The notes beneath the pieces are model-generated. The model was not told the DNA's origin. It did no database searches and saw only the letters and a list, made by a program, of their open reading frames with translations. Shown in pieces: positions 6,512-14,594 of a stretch of 24,687 nt of DNA (position 1 is the first letter of the stretch; each line of letters starts with the position of its first letter). The stretch is from MGBC114844 sp910585855 (GTDB lineage Bacteria; Bacillota; Clostridia; Lachnospirales; Lachnospiraceae), in assembly GCA_965646165.1 (NCBI GenBank), contig CBFFYP010000068.1, positions 1 to 24,687 on the forward strand. Direction: 5' to 3'. Made by a program: the position numbers and the translations under genes.

Positions 6512-8755
6512 ATGGAAGAAAATCGTGTTGTATTATCGATATCTTTATTGGTATCTGGCAGAAAAGAAACAAGACAGTGTTTGGATTCTTTAAAGCCGTT
6601 TATGGAGCAGCTTCCTTGTGAGTTAATTCTTGTGGATACAGGATGTGATAAGGATACCAGAGCAATTATAGAGGAATATACCGATAAAATTGTTTCGTTT
6701 ATTTGGTGTGCAGATTTTTCAAAAGCAAGAAATGCAGGGTTAAAACAGGCAACAGGGGAATGGTTTTTATATTTGGATGATGATGAATGGTTTGAGGATG
6801 TATCGGAGATTATTGATTTTTTTAAAAGCGGAGAGTATAAAAAGTATCGTTCTGCTTGTTATATACAAAGAAACTATACCAATTATCAAGAAACAAATTA
6901 TATGGATGCAAATGTAAGCCGAATGATAAAATTAGAGAAAAATACACAGTTTGTCAGTTCTATTCATGAATATCTTTCACCCGGAAAGCCGCCTACAAAA
7001 TTGTTTCATACATATGTAAAGCATTTTGGATATATTTTTAAATCGAATAAAGAAAAGTATGAACATTCCAAACGAAATGTAGATCTATTGGTAGATATGA
7101 TGAAAAAAGAGCCTATGGAGTTTCGATGGGATACGCAGATGCTTCAGGAATATATGGGGATTCAGGAATATGGAAAAGTAATTGAAACGGCACAAAAGGC
7201 AATTTCAAAATATCATAAGGCAAAACAAAGAGATACTGGTATGGCGAGGGCACTTGGTACTTTTTATGGATATTTAGCAGATGCTTATTATCATAAATAT
7301 GATTATGCAAAGGAAAAGGAATGTTTAGAGGCAGGATTTCAGGAAAAGGATTTAACAAAACTGGCACAGGCATATCTTTATAAATGTGCAGTAATGATGC
7401 AGTATCAGCAGGAGAATTATGAAAAATGTGTCTATGCTTTTGAAAAATATGTGCAGATTTATAAAAAAATCGGAAAAGACGAAACCGAAATTTATGAACA
7501 GGGCGGAATGTTAATAGGGGATACTTTTCAAAAATCTATTTATGAAGATATGCTGCTTCATGGAATTATGGCATCGGTAAAAATTGGACGAGATGATATT
7601 TTAGAGGAATATTTTTATCAATTAGGATGGAAAGATACTTGTATGCTGCTTCACCCGGATTTTATGGGAATTGTGATACAGCATATGGTAGAAACAGAAT
7701 TTCGTTCTAGTTATATTAAAATGGCAAAAACAATGAGTGAAAGAGTTAATAATATTGGAGGAGTTATTCCAATTTTGCAGAAGATAGAAAAAGATTATCA
7801 ATTTTGGAAGCATAATGATAAGGAATCTGATTTGGAAGAAAATAGTGTTGTAATCAGTATACCAGAAGAAAAAGCAAAAGAACAGTTTGAACGTATGATA
7901 CGGATTTTTTCGGAGGTCGATCATACCCATTGGTATATTACCTATTTAAAGATTTTATATGCAAGGCAGCAGGGAGAAGAAAAAGAGATTCCTTCTTTAT
8001 ATGATAAGTTATTTCGCCATGTATTTGATATTTTTAATTTAGATATAGAAATTTGGAAGATTGCGCAGGAATATCAGTTAGAAATGGAGCCTTTTTTTCT
8101 AAGAATTGATTTTGATACATGGAGAAGTGGAATTTGTCAGTGGATTACATATGGAAATGAAAAAGATTTTCAATATAAAGAAGAACAAGTAAAAAGGTGG
8201 AAAAAAACAGAGGATATTCGTTATGATTTTTTATTTATGAAAATAAAGGAAGGATATTTGCTTCATATTAATCCAGAAGTAGAAAAGTTTGAAAGTTTAG
8301 AGAAAAAACTTTTTGAATTTGCCGCTATGGAATATGAGTTTCACAAAAAATTTTATAAAAAAGAGGTATTTGAACAGTATTTAGAGATGCTGCCGCAAGA
8401 ATGTCGAATTGCTGTTCAATTATTAAAGATAAAAAAGGTTCGGGAAAATGGAGAAGACAAAGAAGCAGTAGAGAAGATGAAACAATTAATCGATTGTTAT
8501 CCACCGTTTCAGAGGATTATCAAGTGTTATATGAAAAAATTTAGCAGTTTTATTGAAGAAAAAGATAATCGTATTATAGAAGCAAGAAACGAATTATTGA
8601 AACTCTCCGAGGCGTTAAAGAAGCGAGTAAAACAATTTTTAGAAGAAGAGAAATATGTGGAAGCAAAAGCAATATTAGAGGAATTAGTAAAGTATGTTCC
8701 AGAAGAAAAGGAAGTGCAGGAATTGTTAAAAAAGACGAATCGAATGTTTCATTAA
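6512..8755 (+). CDS. Family 2 glycosyltransferase with long helical repeat tail
   Basis: A cytoplasmic inverting glycosyltransferase of 747 residues. Residues 1 to about 190 form the GT-A domain: a beta-strand start (VLSISLLVSGRKETRQCLDS), ELILVDTGCDKDT, FSKARNAGLKQATGEWFLYLDDDEW with the metal-binding Asp cluster at about 88-90, and SSIHEYLSP. The remaining 550 residues are helical with TPR-like pairs (KEKECLEAGFQEKDLTKLAQAYLYKC; near the end EEKYVEAKAILEELVKYVP). This SunS-like GT2 plus TPR build is common beside flagellin genes of clostridia and is thought to glycosylate flagellin Ser/Thr directly. It starts 124 bases past flagellin and leads the sugar operon. Which sugar it transfers is not visible. 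Confidence 0.88.
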   Translation: MEENRVVLSISLLVSGRKETRQCLDSLKPFMEQLPCELILVDTGCDKDTRAIIEEYTDKIVSFIWCADFSKARNAGLKQATGEWFLYLDDDEWFEDVSEIIDFFKSGEYKKYRSACYIQRNYTNYQETNYMDANVSRMIKLEKNTQFVSSIHEYLSPGKPPTKLFHTYVKHFGYIFKSNKEKYEHSKRNVDLLVDMMKKEPMEFRWDTQMLQEYMGIQEYGKVIETAQKAISKYHKAKQRDTGMARALGTFYGYLADAYYHKYDYAKEKECLEAGFQEKDLTKLAQAYLYKCAVMMQYQQENYEKCVYAFEKYVQIYKKIGKDETEIYEQGGMLIGDTFQKSIYEDMLLHGIMASVKIGRDDILEEYFYQLGWKDTCMLLHPDFMGIVIQHMVETEFRSSYIKMAKTMSERVNNIGGVIPILQKIEKDYQFWKHNDKESDLEENSVVISIPEEKAKEQFERMIRIFSEVDHTHWYITYLKILYARQQGEEKEIPSLYDKLFRHVFDIFNLDIEIWKIAQEYQLEMEPFFLRIDFDTWRSGICQWITYGNEKDFQYKEEQVKRWKKTEDIRYDFLFMKIKEGYLLHINPEVEKFESLEKKLFEFAAMEYEFHKKFYKKEVFEQYLEMLPQECRIAVQLLKIKKVRENGEDKEAVEKMKQLIDCYPPFQRIIKCYMKKFSSFIEEKDNRIIEARNELLKLSEALKKRVKQFLEEEKYVEAKAILEELVKYVPEEKEVQELLKKTNRMFH

Positions 8756-8809
8756 CGATTATTTTTAGGATAAGATTTTTAATTTCATTACGAAGAAAGA
8801 GGTTATGAA

Positions 8810-9685
8810 ATGAAAGTAGCATTATTGGATGGCGGATTGGCAAATCAGGCGTTTCAGTATATTTTTGCACGATATTATGAACTTTCTCATCCCGGAGAAC
8901 GGATGTATCTGGATGATTCTTATTTTGGATTGGTTCAGATTCATAATGGATATGAATTAGGAAAAGTGTTTCATTTAAAGCCTTATTTATTAAGTGAATA
9001 TTTTGAACCAGATGTTTGGGAATATATGCTGTCAGAGTGTAAGAGGGGAAAATCGATCCCTCTTTTATTAAAAGAAGTGATTGATGAACTTTATATGGTA
9101 TCCGAAGTGGGAGAACATTTGAAATTTAATGGAAAAAGAATTGTCATTCCCTGCAATCAGTATTTTCCTGAAATACAAGATTATGAAGGAGATATCTATT
9201 ATGACGGATATTGGATTAATAAACATTGGTTTGCAAGATTTCAGAATGAATTTTTAAAAGAATTTTTTCTTCCTGATCCTGTGGAAGAAAAAAATAAAGA
9301 GTATTTAAGATTAATTCAGACAACACAGTCCGCTTGTCTGCATATTAGAAGAGGAGATTTTGTTGATCTTGGATGGGTGTATCCTTTAGAAGGGTATAAA
9401 GAGATGGTGGATAAATTTCTTCAGTATACATCTGTTGAATGGGATTTATTTGTTTTTTCGGATGATATTTTATGGTGTAAGGAAAATCAGGATAAATTGG
9501 GATTAAAACGGTTTCGTACCGTTACTTATATAGAAGGAAATCGAAATGGAAAGAATTATATTGATCTTTGGCTTATGAGCCAGTGCAAAGGAATGATAGT
9601 ATCGAATAGTTCTTTTTGCTATTTGGCAGCGCTTCTTAATCAAAAAAAACAATTAGTCATTAATACAACATATCGAGAGATATAA
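8810..9685 (+). CDS. GT11-family fucosyl- or colitosyltransferase
   Basis: A 291-residue transferase of the alpha-1,2-fucosyltransferase family (GT11). Support: the start MKVALLDGGLANQAFQY, where the glycine-rich GGLANQ loop is typical; HIRRGDF at residues 178-184, which binds the GDP-sugar; LFVFSDDILWCKEN; and the C-terminal block LMSQCKGMIVSNSSFCYLAA. The family normally uses GDP-L-fucose, but some members in E. coli O-antigen clusters use GDP-L-colitose. As the genes after it appear to make GDP-colitose, that donor is the better guess here. It acts in the cytoplasm, probably extending a sugar already on flagellin. Confidence 0.88.
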   Translation: MKVALLDGGLANQAFQYIFARYYELSHPGERMYLDDSYFGLVQIHNGYELGKVFHLKPYLLSEYFEPDVWEYMLSECKRGKSIPLLLKEVIDELYMVSEVGEHLKFNGKRIVIPCNQYFPEIQDYEGDIYYDGYWINKHWFARFQNEFLKEFFLPDPVEEKNKEYLRLIQTTQSACLHIRRGDFVDLGWVYPLEGYKEMVDKFLQYTSVEWDLFVFSDDILWCKENQDKLGLKRFRTVTYIEGNRNGKNYIDLWLMSQCKGMIVSNSSFCYLAALLNQKKQLVINTTYREI

Positions 9686-9710
9686 AGAAAACGTAAATAT
9701 AGGAGAAAAA

Positions 9711-10742
9711 ATGAAAAAGTCAGCATTAATAACAGGAATTACAGGGCAGGATGGTTCTTATCTGGCAGAATTTTTACTGGAAAAAGGATATTTAGTACAT
9801 GGTATTGTAAGGCGTTCTTCTGTAGAAAGGTATGAGAGAATTGAGCATTTACTGAAGAATAAGTCTTTTTGGCTGCACTATGGAGATATCACAGATGCAG
9901 TCAGTCTTGTAAAGATTATTTGTATGGTAAAACCAGATGAGATTTATCATTTAGCGGCACAAAGTCATGTTCAAGTTTCATTTGCCGTTCCAGAGTATAC
10001 AGCAGAGGCAGATGCTTTGGGAACGATTCGTATGTTAGAAGCGGTTCGAATAGCCGGAATAGAAAAAGACTGTCGTTTTTATCAGGCATCTACCTCTGAG
10101 TTATTTGGAAAGGTACAGGAGATCCCCCAAAAAGAAACTACACCGTTTTATCCATATTCGCCTTATGCTGCTGCGAAACAATATGCCTTTTGGATTGTGA
10201 AGAATTATAGGGAGGCATATGGCATATTTGCAGCAAATGGAATTTTATTTAATCATGAATCAGAACGCAGGGGGGGAAGTTTTGTTACAAGAAAGATTAC
10301 ACTTGCAGTTGCAAAAATTATATCTGGGAAACAGGAAAAATTGTATCTTGGGAATTTGGATGCATGGCGGGATTGGGGCTATGCGAAAGACTATGTAGAG
10401 TGTATGTGGCTGATTCTTCAATATAAAACAGCAGAAGATTTTGTAATTGCCACGGGGGAGCAACATTCGGTAAGAGAATTTTGTACGTTGGCTTTTGGCT
10501 ATGCAGGGATTGAATTGGAATGGATAGGAAAAGGAATGGAAGAAAAGGGGATTGACAAAAAGACAGGGAGAATATTCGTAGAGGTTTCCAAAGAATTTTT
10601 TCGTCCAACCGATGTAGTAACGTTATTAGGAGATCCAACAAAAGCAAAAGAACAGCTTGGATGGAATCCAAGAAAAACTTCATTTCAAGAGTTAGTAAAA
10701 AATATGGTGGAACATGATCTGCAGTTTGGAGGGGAGGAATAG
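9711..10742 (+). CDS. gmd: GDP-mannose 4,6-dehydratase
   Basis: Converts GDP-D-mannose to GDP-4-keto-6-deoxy-D-mannose, the shared precursor of GDP-fucose, GDP-rhamnose, GDP-perosamine and GDP-colitose. The 343 residues are the normal length for this extended SDR. Visible are the NADP motif ITGITGQDGSYLAE from residue 8, HGIVRRSS, HLAAQSHVQVSF, ASTSELFGKVQE with the catalytic Thr and Glu region, YAAAK with Tyr152 and Lys156, and NHESERRGGSFVTRKI, a Gmd signature. Only five bases separate it from the next gene, so they are co-transcribed and probably translationally coupled. Confidence 0.96.
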   Translation: MKKSALITGITGQDGSYLAEFLLEKGYLVHGIVRRSSVERYERIEHLLKNKSFWLHYGDITDAVSLVKIICMVKPDEIYHLAAQSHVQVSFAVPEYTAEADALGTIRMLEAVRIAGIEKDCRFYQASTSELFGKVQEIPQKETTPFYPYSPYAAAKQYAFWIVKNYREAYGIFAANGILFNHESERRGGSFVTRKITLAVAKIISGKQEKLYLGNLDAWRDWGYAKDYVECMWLILQYKTAEDFVIATGEQHSVREFCTLAFGYAGIELEWIGKGMEEKGIDKKTGRIFVEVSKEFFRPTDVVTLLGDPTKAKEQLGWNPRKTSFQELVKNMVEHDLQFGGEE

Positions 10743-10747
10743 GACAG

Positions 10748-11917
10748 ATGCAGTATCAATTATGTGATAATACTTGGGACAAGGAAGAAATTAATGCGAT
10801 CAATCGAGTAGTACAGTCCAATCAGTTTTCTATGGGGAAAGAAGTGAAACAGTATGAAATAGAATTTGCAAAAAAATTTGGCGTAAAATATGCTGTTATG
10901 ACAAGTTCTGGTTCAGCAGCAAACCTTTTGGCTGTGGCAGCACTGATTTATTCTGGATATCTGCAAAAAGGGGATGAAGTATTAGTACCAGCAGTATCAT
11001 GGAGTACGACCTATTTTCCACTTTATCAAATGGGGTTAAAGCTGCGGTTTTTAGATATTGATAAAAACACTTTAAATTTTGAAACAAAAAAAATAGAAGA
11101 GGCTCTTACACCAAATACAAAAATGATTTGTGCAGTAAATTTATTAGGGAATCCCAATGAATTTGATATTATTTTAGAAATTTGTCAAAGAAAACATTTA
11201 TTATTAATAGAAGATAATTGTGAAGCATTAGGTGGTATTTATAAAGGAAAACAGCTTGGTACATTGGGATTATTGGGTACCTATTCTACTTTTTATTCGC
11301 ATCATCTTTGTACAATGGAGGGTGGAGTTACTGTAACAAATAATGAGGAACTTTATCACTATATGTTAGTGATTCGTGCGCATGGATGGACAAGAAATCT
11401 TCCAAAGAACAGCAGTATTTATCAAAAGAGTGAAAATCAATTTTATGAAAGTTATCATTTTATTCTGCCGGGTTTTAATTTAAGACCGATTGAGATGGAG
11501 GGAGCAATAGGAAGAGAACAGTTAAAAAAGATGGATCAAATTATAAAAGTAAGAAGGGAAAATGCAGTATATTTTGCAGAAAAGCTGTCTGGTTGGAGAG
11601 GGATTCGGATTCAGAAAGAAATAGAGAAAAGCTCATGGTTTGGATTTGCGATTGTATTGGAAGAGGAGTATAAGGGAAAACGGGATAGTGTAGTAAAAAA
11701 ATTAGAAGCAGCAGGAATAGAAGTTCGTCCCGTTGTAGCCGGAAATTTTACAAAAAATCCGGTTATTCGTTATATGGATTACAGCATAGCAGGTGTTCTA
11801 GAAAATGCAGATGAAGTGCATGAAAATGGATTTTTTATAGGAAATCATGGAACGCGGAATTTGGATAAAATAGATTATTTTCTTTCATGCTTTCAGAAAA
11901 TTTTATCAAAGATATAG
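10748..11917 (+). CDS. colD: GDP-4-keto-6-deoxy-D-mannose 3-dehydratase (ColD)
   Basis: A 389-residue fold-type I PLP/PMP enzyme of the DegT/DnrJ/EryC1/StrS group. In aminotransferases of this group the cofactor is held by a Lys in a motif like SFHxTKN. Here the position reads YSHHLCTMEGG, with His185-His186 and no Lys, the exchange known from ColD (and from RfbH of the CDP pathway). PMP then stays free and the enzyme removes the C3 hydroxyl instead of aminating C4. Further stretches match ColD as I remember it: EELYHYMLVIRAHGWTRNLP, LPGFNLRPIEMEGAIG, SSWFGFAIVL and VRPVVAGNF. Its place between gmd and a Fcl/ColC-type reductase fixes the GDP substrate. Product: GDP-4-keto-3,6-dideoxymannose. 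Confidence 0.92.
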   Translation: MQYQLCDNTWDKEEINAINRVVQSNQFSMGKEVKQYEIEFAKKFGVKYAVMTSSGSAANLLAVAALIYSGYLQKGDEVLVPAVSWSTTYFPLYQMGLKLRFLDIDKNTLNFETKKIEEALTPNTKMICAVNLLGNPNEFDIILEICQRKHLLLIEDNCEALGGIYKGKQLGTLGLLGTYSTFYSHHLCTMEGGVTVTNNEELYHYMLVIRAHGWTRNLPKNSSIYQKSENQFYESYHFILPGFNLRPIEMEGAIGREQLKKMDQIIKVRRENAVYFAEKLSGWRGIRIQKEIEKSSWFGFAIVLEEEYKGKRDSVVKKLEAAGIEVRPVVAGNFTKNPVIRYMDYSIAGVLENADEVHENGFFIGNHGTRNLDKIDYFLSCFQKILSKI

Positions 11918-11928
11918 GAGAAAAATGA

Positions 11929-12867
11929 ATGGAACAGGATGCAAAAATATATATTGCCGGACATAGCGGAATGGCAGGATCTGCTATCTTAAGGAATTTA
12001 AAAGAGAAGGGTTACTGCAATTTGATTTGCCGGACACATCAGGAATTGGACTTAACAAATCAAAGAGAAACAGAGCAGTTTTTTAAAAAGGAGAAACCAG
12101 AGTATGTTTTTTTAGCGGCTGCTTTGGTAGGAGGAATTGCTATTAATAAAGAAAAACCAGCAGACTTTTTAATGAAAAATTTGTTAATTCAATCTCATGT
12201 AATAGACAGTGCCTATAGAAATCAGGTAAAAAAGCTGATGTTTTTGGGTTCTTCCTGTATTTATCCAAAAGATGCAAAGCAGCCATTAAAAGAGGAGTAC
12301 TTGTTAAGCGGAGCATTAGAACCAACAAATGAAGGTTATGCAGTTGCAAAAATTGCGGGCTTAAAATTATGTGAATATTATAAACAACAGTATGGAGTGG
12401 ATTTTATTAGTGTCATGCCTTGTAATTTATATGGATATTTTGATCATTTTGAAGAGGAAACGGCTCATATGGTTCCTTCCCTGATAAGACGCTTTCATCA
12501 GGCAAAAATTCAAAAAAAAGAAGAAGTTACTGTTTGGGGAACAGGAAAGGTGTACCGTGAATTGCTTTTTGCAGATGAATTTGCAGATGCCTGTGTGTAT
12601 GTAATGGATCACTATAGCGGAAAGGAATTTATTAATATTGGATATGGGCAGGACTTTACCATATTAGAAATTGCCAAAATGATAAAAAAGGTAATTGGAT
12701 ATACTGGAAATATTGTATTTGATTCATCAAAACCAGAAGGAATGTATAGAAAAATGGTTGATTCTGCTAAATTATATCAATTAGGATGGAAGCCGCATAG
12801 TTCGATTGAAGAAGGGCTAGAAAAAACATATCAATGGTATTTGACTTACGAGAAGCAGAAAAAATGA
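11929..12867 (+). CDS. colC: GDP-L-colitose synthase (ColC), Fcl-like epimerase/reductase
   Basis: A 312-residue extended SDR of the GDP-L-fucose synthase type: IYIAGHSGMAGSAILRNL at the NADP site, FLAAALVGGI, LGSSCIYP with the catalytic Ser and Cys region, YAVAK with Tyr137 and Lys141, and MPCNLYG. Fcl and ColC are close relatives; both epimerise C5 and reduce C4. After ColD the substrate lacks the 3-hydroxyl, so the product would be GDP-L-colitose (GDP-3,6-dideoxy-L-galactose). From this sequence alone Fcl cannot be excluded; the call rests on the neighbouring colD. It starts 11 bases past colD. Confidence 0.8.
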   Translation: MEQDAKIYIAGHSGMAGSAILRNLKEKGYCNLICRTHQELDLTNQRETEQFFKKEKPEYVFLAAALVGGIAINKEKPADFLMKNLLIQSHVIDSAYRNQVKKLMFLGSSCIYPKDAKQPLKEEYLLSGALEPTNEGYAVAKIAGLKLCEYYKQQYGVDFISVMPCNLYGYFDHFEEETAHMVPSLIRRFHQAKIQKKEEVTVWGTGKVYRELLFADEFADACVYVMDHYSGKEFINIGYGQDFTILEIAKMIKKVIGYTGNIVFDSSKPEGMYRKMVDSAKLYQLGWKPHSSIEEGLEKTYQWYLTYEKQKK

Positions 12868-12878
12868 AAGGATAAAAT

Positions 12879-13868
12879 ATGAATATTATACTGTTATCAG
12901 GAGGTTCTGGGAAACGATTGTGGCCTTTTACAAATGAGGGTGATTCCAAACAGTTTCTTCCAATCTTTCAAACAGAAGATGGTACATATGAATCTATGCT
13001 GCAGCGAATGTACCGACAGATTCAAAAAGTGGACAGGGAGGCAAAGATTACCATTACAGCATCGAAAACACAGATGGCAGCAGTTTATGATCAATTAGGG
13101 GATATGGTTTCTTTATGTGAAGAGCCTTGTACAAGAGATACATTTCCTGCGATTGTATTAGCTGCTGCATATCTTTATGAGGTAAAAAAGATTCCAAAGG
13201 AAGAAGTTGTTGTGATATGTCCAGTTGATCCTTATGTAGAAGAAGATTATTTTGAAGCACTGAAAGAACTGGAACAGTTAGCAAAAAAGAAAGAGATTAA
13301 TCTGGCATTGATGGGAATAGAACCGACTTGTCCAAGTGAAAGATATGGTTATATTATTCCATCTAAAAAGGAAAAAGTAAGTGATGTATTAGAATTTAAA
13401 GAAAAACCAACAGTTGAAAAAGCAAAAATGTATCTTTTACAGGGAGCTTTATGGAATAGTGGTGTATTTGCTATTCAGATTGAGAAAATATTAGAAAAGG
13501 CAAGAGAAGTGGTTTCTTTTAGAAATTATCAAGAATTTTATTCTAGATATCATACATTGCAAAAAATTAGTTTTGATTATGCTGTAGTAGAGCAAGAGAA
13601 AAAAATTCAGGTAATGCGTTTTATGGGGATATGGAAAGATTTAGGAACATGGAAAACATTGACAGAAGTAATAAAAGAAAAAATAATTGGTAATGTTATT
13701 GTAAGTTCTGACTGTGATAATGTGCATGTAGTGAATAAATTGGATTTGCCGATTTTATGTATAGGTTTAGAAAATATAGTTGTTTCTGCAAATCAGAATG
13801 GAATTTTAATAGCAGATAAAGAGGAGGCTGATAGGATAAAGCCTTATGTAAACCAAATAAGAATATAA
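12879..13868 (+). CDS. manC: Mannose-1-phosphate guanylyltransferase, single-domain
   Basis: Makes GDP-mannose from mannose-1-phosphate and GTP, supplying Gmd. The 329 residues carry the nucleotidyltransferase signature LSGGSGKRLWPFT (about 6-18), then SKQFL, EEPCTRDTFPAIVLAA, CPVDPYV, CPSERYGYI, FKEKP, WNSGVFA, FDYAVVE and GIWKDLGTW. The C-terminal phosphomannose isomerase cupin of the 470-residue bifunctional enzymes is absent, so ManA and ManB must be supplied from elsewhere. It is the last gene of the operon, 11 bases past colC. No classical terminator follows; family A copy 2 begins 15 bases after the stop. Confidence 0.93.
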   Translation: MNIILLSGGSGKRLWPFTNEGDSKQFLPIFQTEDGTYESMLQRMYRQIQKVDREAKITITASKTQMAAVYDQLGDMVSLCEEPCTRDTFPAIVLAAAYLYEVKKIPKEEVVVICPVDPYVEEDYFEALKELEQLAKKKEINLALMGIEPTCPSERYGYIIPSKKEKVSDVLEFKEKPTVEKAKMYLLQGALWNSGVFAIQIEKILEKAREVVSFRNYQEFYSRYHTLQKISFDYAVVEQEKKIQVMRFMGIWKDLGTWKTLTEVIKEKIIGNVIVSSDCDNVHVVNKLDLPILCIGLENIVVSANQNGILIADKEEADRIKPYVNQIRI

Positions 13869-13882
13869 TAGTAGGATACTGT

Positions 13883-14245
13883 TGGAGGGGGTTCTTTCAT
13901 AGATAGGACGCCAGATGCAAAAACGGTGGGCAGCCTGCTGTTCCGGTTTCCAAAAAGTAAGAAGTTCTAAAACTTCTGCATTTCTATGTATCCAACCGGA
14001 CAGACCGGAGTGCAATTCGCCCGCATGGCAGCCAAAATGAAACAGACTTACCAAAAAGCTTTATCTGCCATAAAAAAGTCGTTTTTTTATACATGTGCGG
14101 GCTAAACACACTCCTTTTTTTTCACACACTGCATGGAAGCAGTATGTGAAAAAAATCTTAGATTTTTGAGCAGAAGTTAAGAACTTCTAACTTTTTTCCA
14201 AAGTCACTGCAGGCTGCCCACCGTTTTTGCATCTGGCTGTTTCTT
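13883..14245 (+). repeat. Family A foldback repeat, copy 2 (complete)
   Basis: The only complete family A copy in the window. The outer inverted arms 13910-13938 and 14209-14237 are perfectly complementary over 29 bases. A further 40 or so bases pair imperfectly (the AAGTTCT/AGAACTT region). The core holds the conserved CCGGACAGACCGG, GCAATTCGCCC, GGCTAAACAC and the hairpin at about 14116-14155, where CACTGC pairs with GCAGTA; copies 1 and 3 have CCCTGC with GCAGGA at this place, a change on both strands that keeps the stem. The left end GGAGGGGG and AGGACGCC lies at 13884-13912, the right end GGCTGTTTCTT at 14235-14245. The element is 3' of manC and in its orientation, and its stems may end that transcript. 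From 14246 to 14423 I see nothing but AT-rich spacer. Confidence 0.85.
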
Positions 14246-14423
14246 GACCCCGGAACAAAAAAAGAATTTTATTTAAACTTTTATATTTATCCTATTGCAG
14301 GAGTTTTACTTATCAAACGAAGTAATAAAATATATTTTTTGCTGTAATCTAATCATCAATTTTGGTAAGATGGGAATATAATTGTAAGAAAATGCGTGAT
14401 GTGACTATTTCACTTCAGTTGGA

Positions 14424-14577
14424 ATACACAGCCGGAATCCCAAAAAGGTCTGCGCAGGGTCGTCATTTCCCGTCGGCACTTAGGTGCTGTTATTTAGCAC
14501 CTTATGTGTCCGCTACGAGGAAATGTTAAGCGAAAGCGGACTCGGAGCAGACCTTTTTGGGATTCCGGCGTCCTCAT
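14424..14577 (-). repeat. Family B structured element, copy 2
   Basis: The outer arms 14432-14453 and 14547-14568 are perfectly complementary over 22 bases, yet their sequence is unrelated to the arms of the other two copies. Inside, CATTTCC pairs with GGAAATG, and GGTGCT with AGCACC. This last pair replaces GGCACG/CGTGCC of copy 3, a compensatory change. End motifs: GGCGTCCTC at 14567-14575 (GAGGACGCC on the minus strand) and ACACAGCC at 14426-14433. On the minus strand it begins about 20 bases past the stop of the LysR gene. It faces family A copy 2 across 180 bases at this convergent junction. Confidence 0.8.
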
Positions 14578-14594
14578 GGATAAATAAAAGTTTT

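Noticed and set aside
10260..10683. Antisense reading frames over gmd and other operon genes
   Set aside because: They are shadows of strongly supported genes, with no ribosome sites or family resemblance.
10748..11917. Perosamine synthase or another sugar 4-aminotransferase
   Set aside because: The cofactor-binding Lys is replaced by His in a SHH-TMEGG context, which fits a PMP-dependent 3-dehydratase.
12879..13868. Truncated bifunctional ManC/phosphomannose isomerase
   Set aside because: The length and the complete C-terminal end fit the single-domain guanylyltransferase class; no isomerase remnant follows.
14424..14577. Family B as a group II intron remnant
   Set aside because: No domain V-like hairpin, no GUGYG start and no maturase; position 3' of a terminator alone is not enough.
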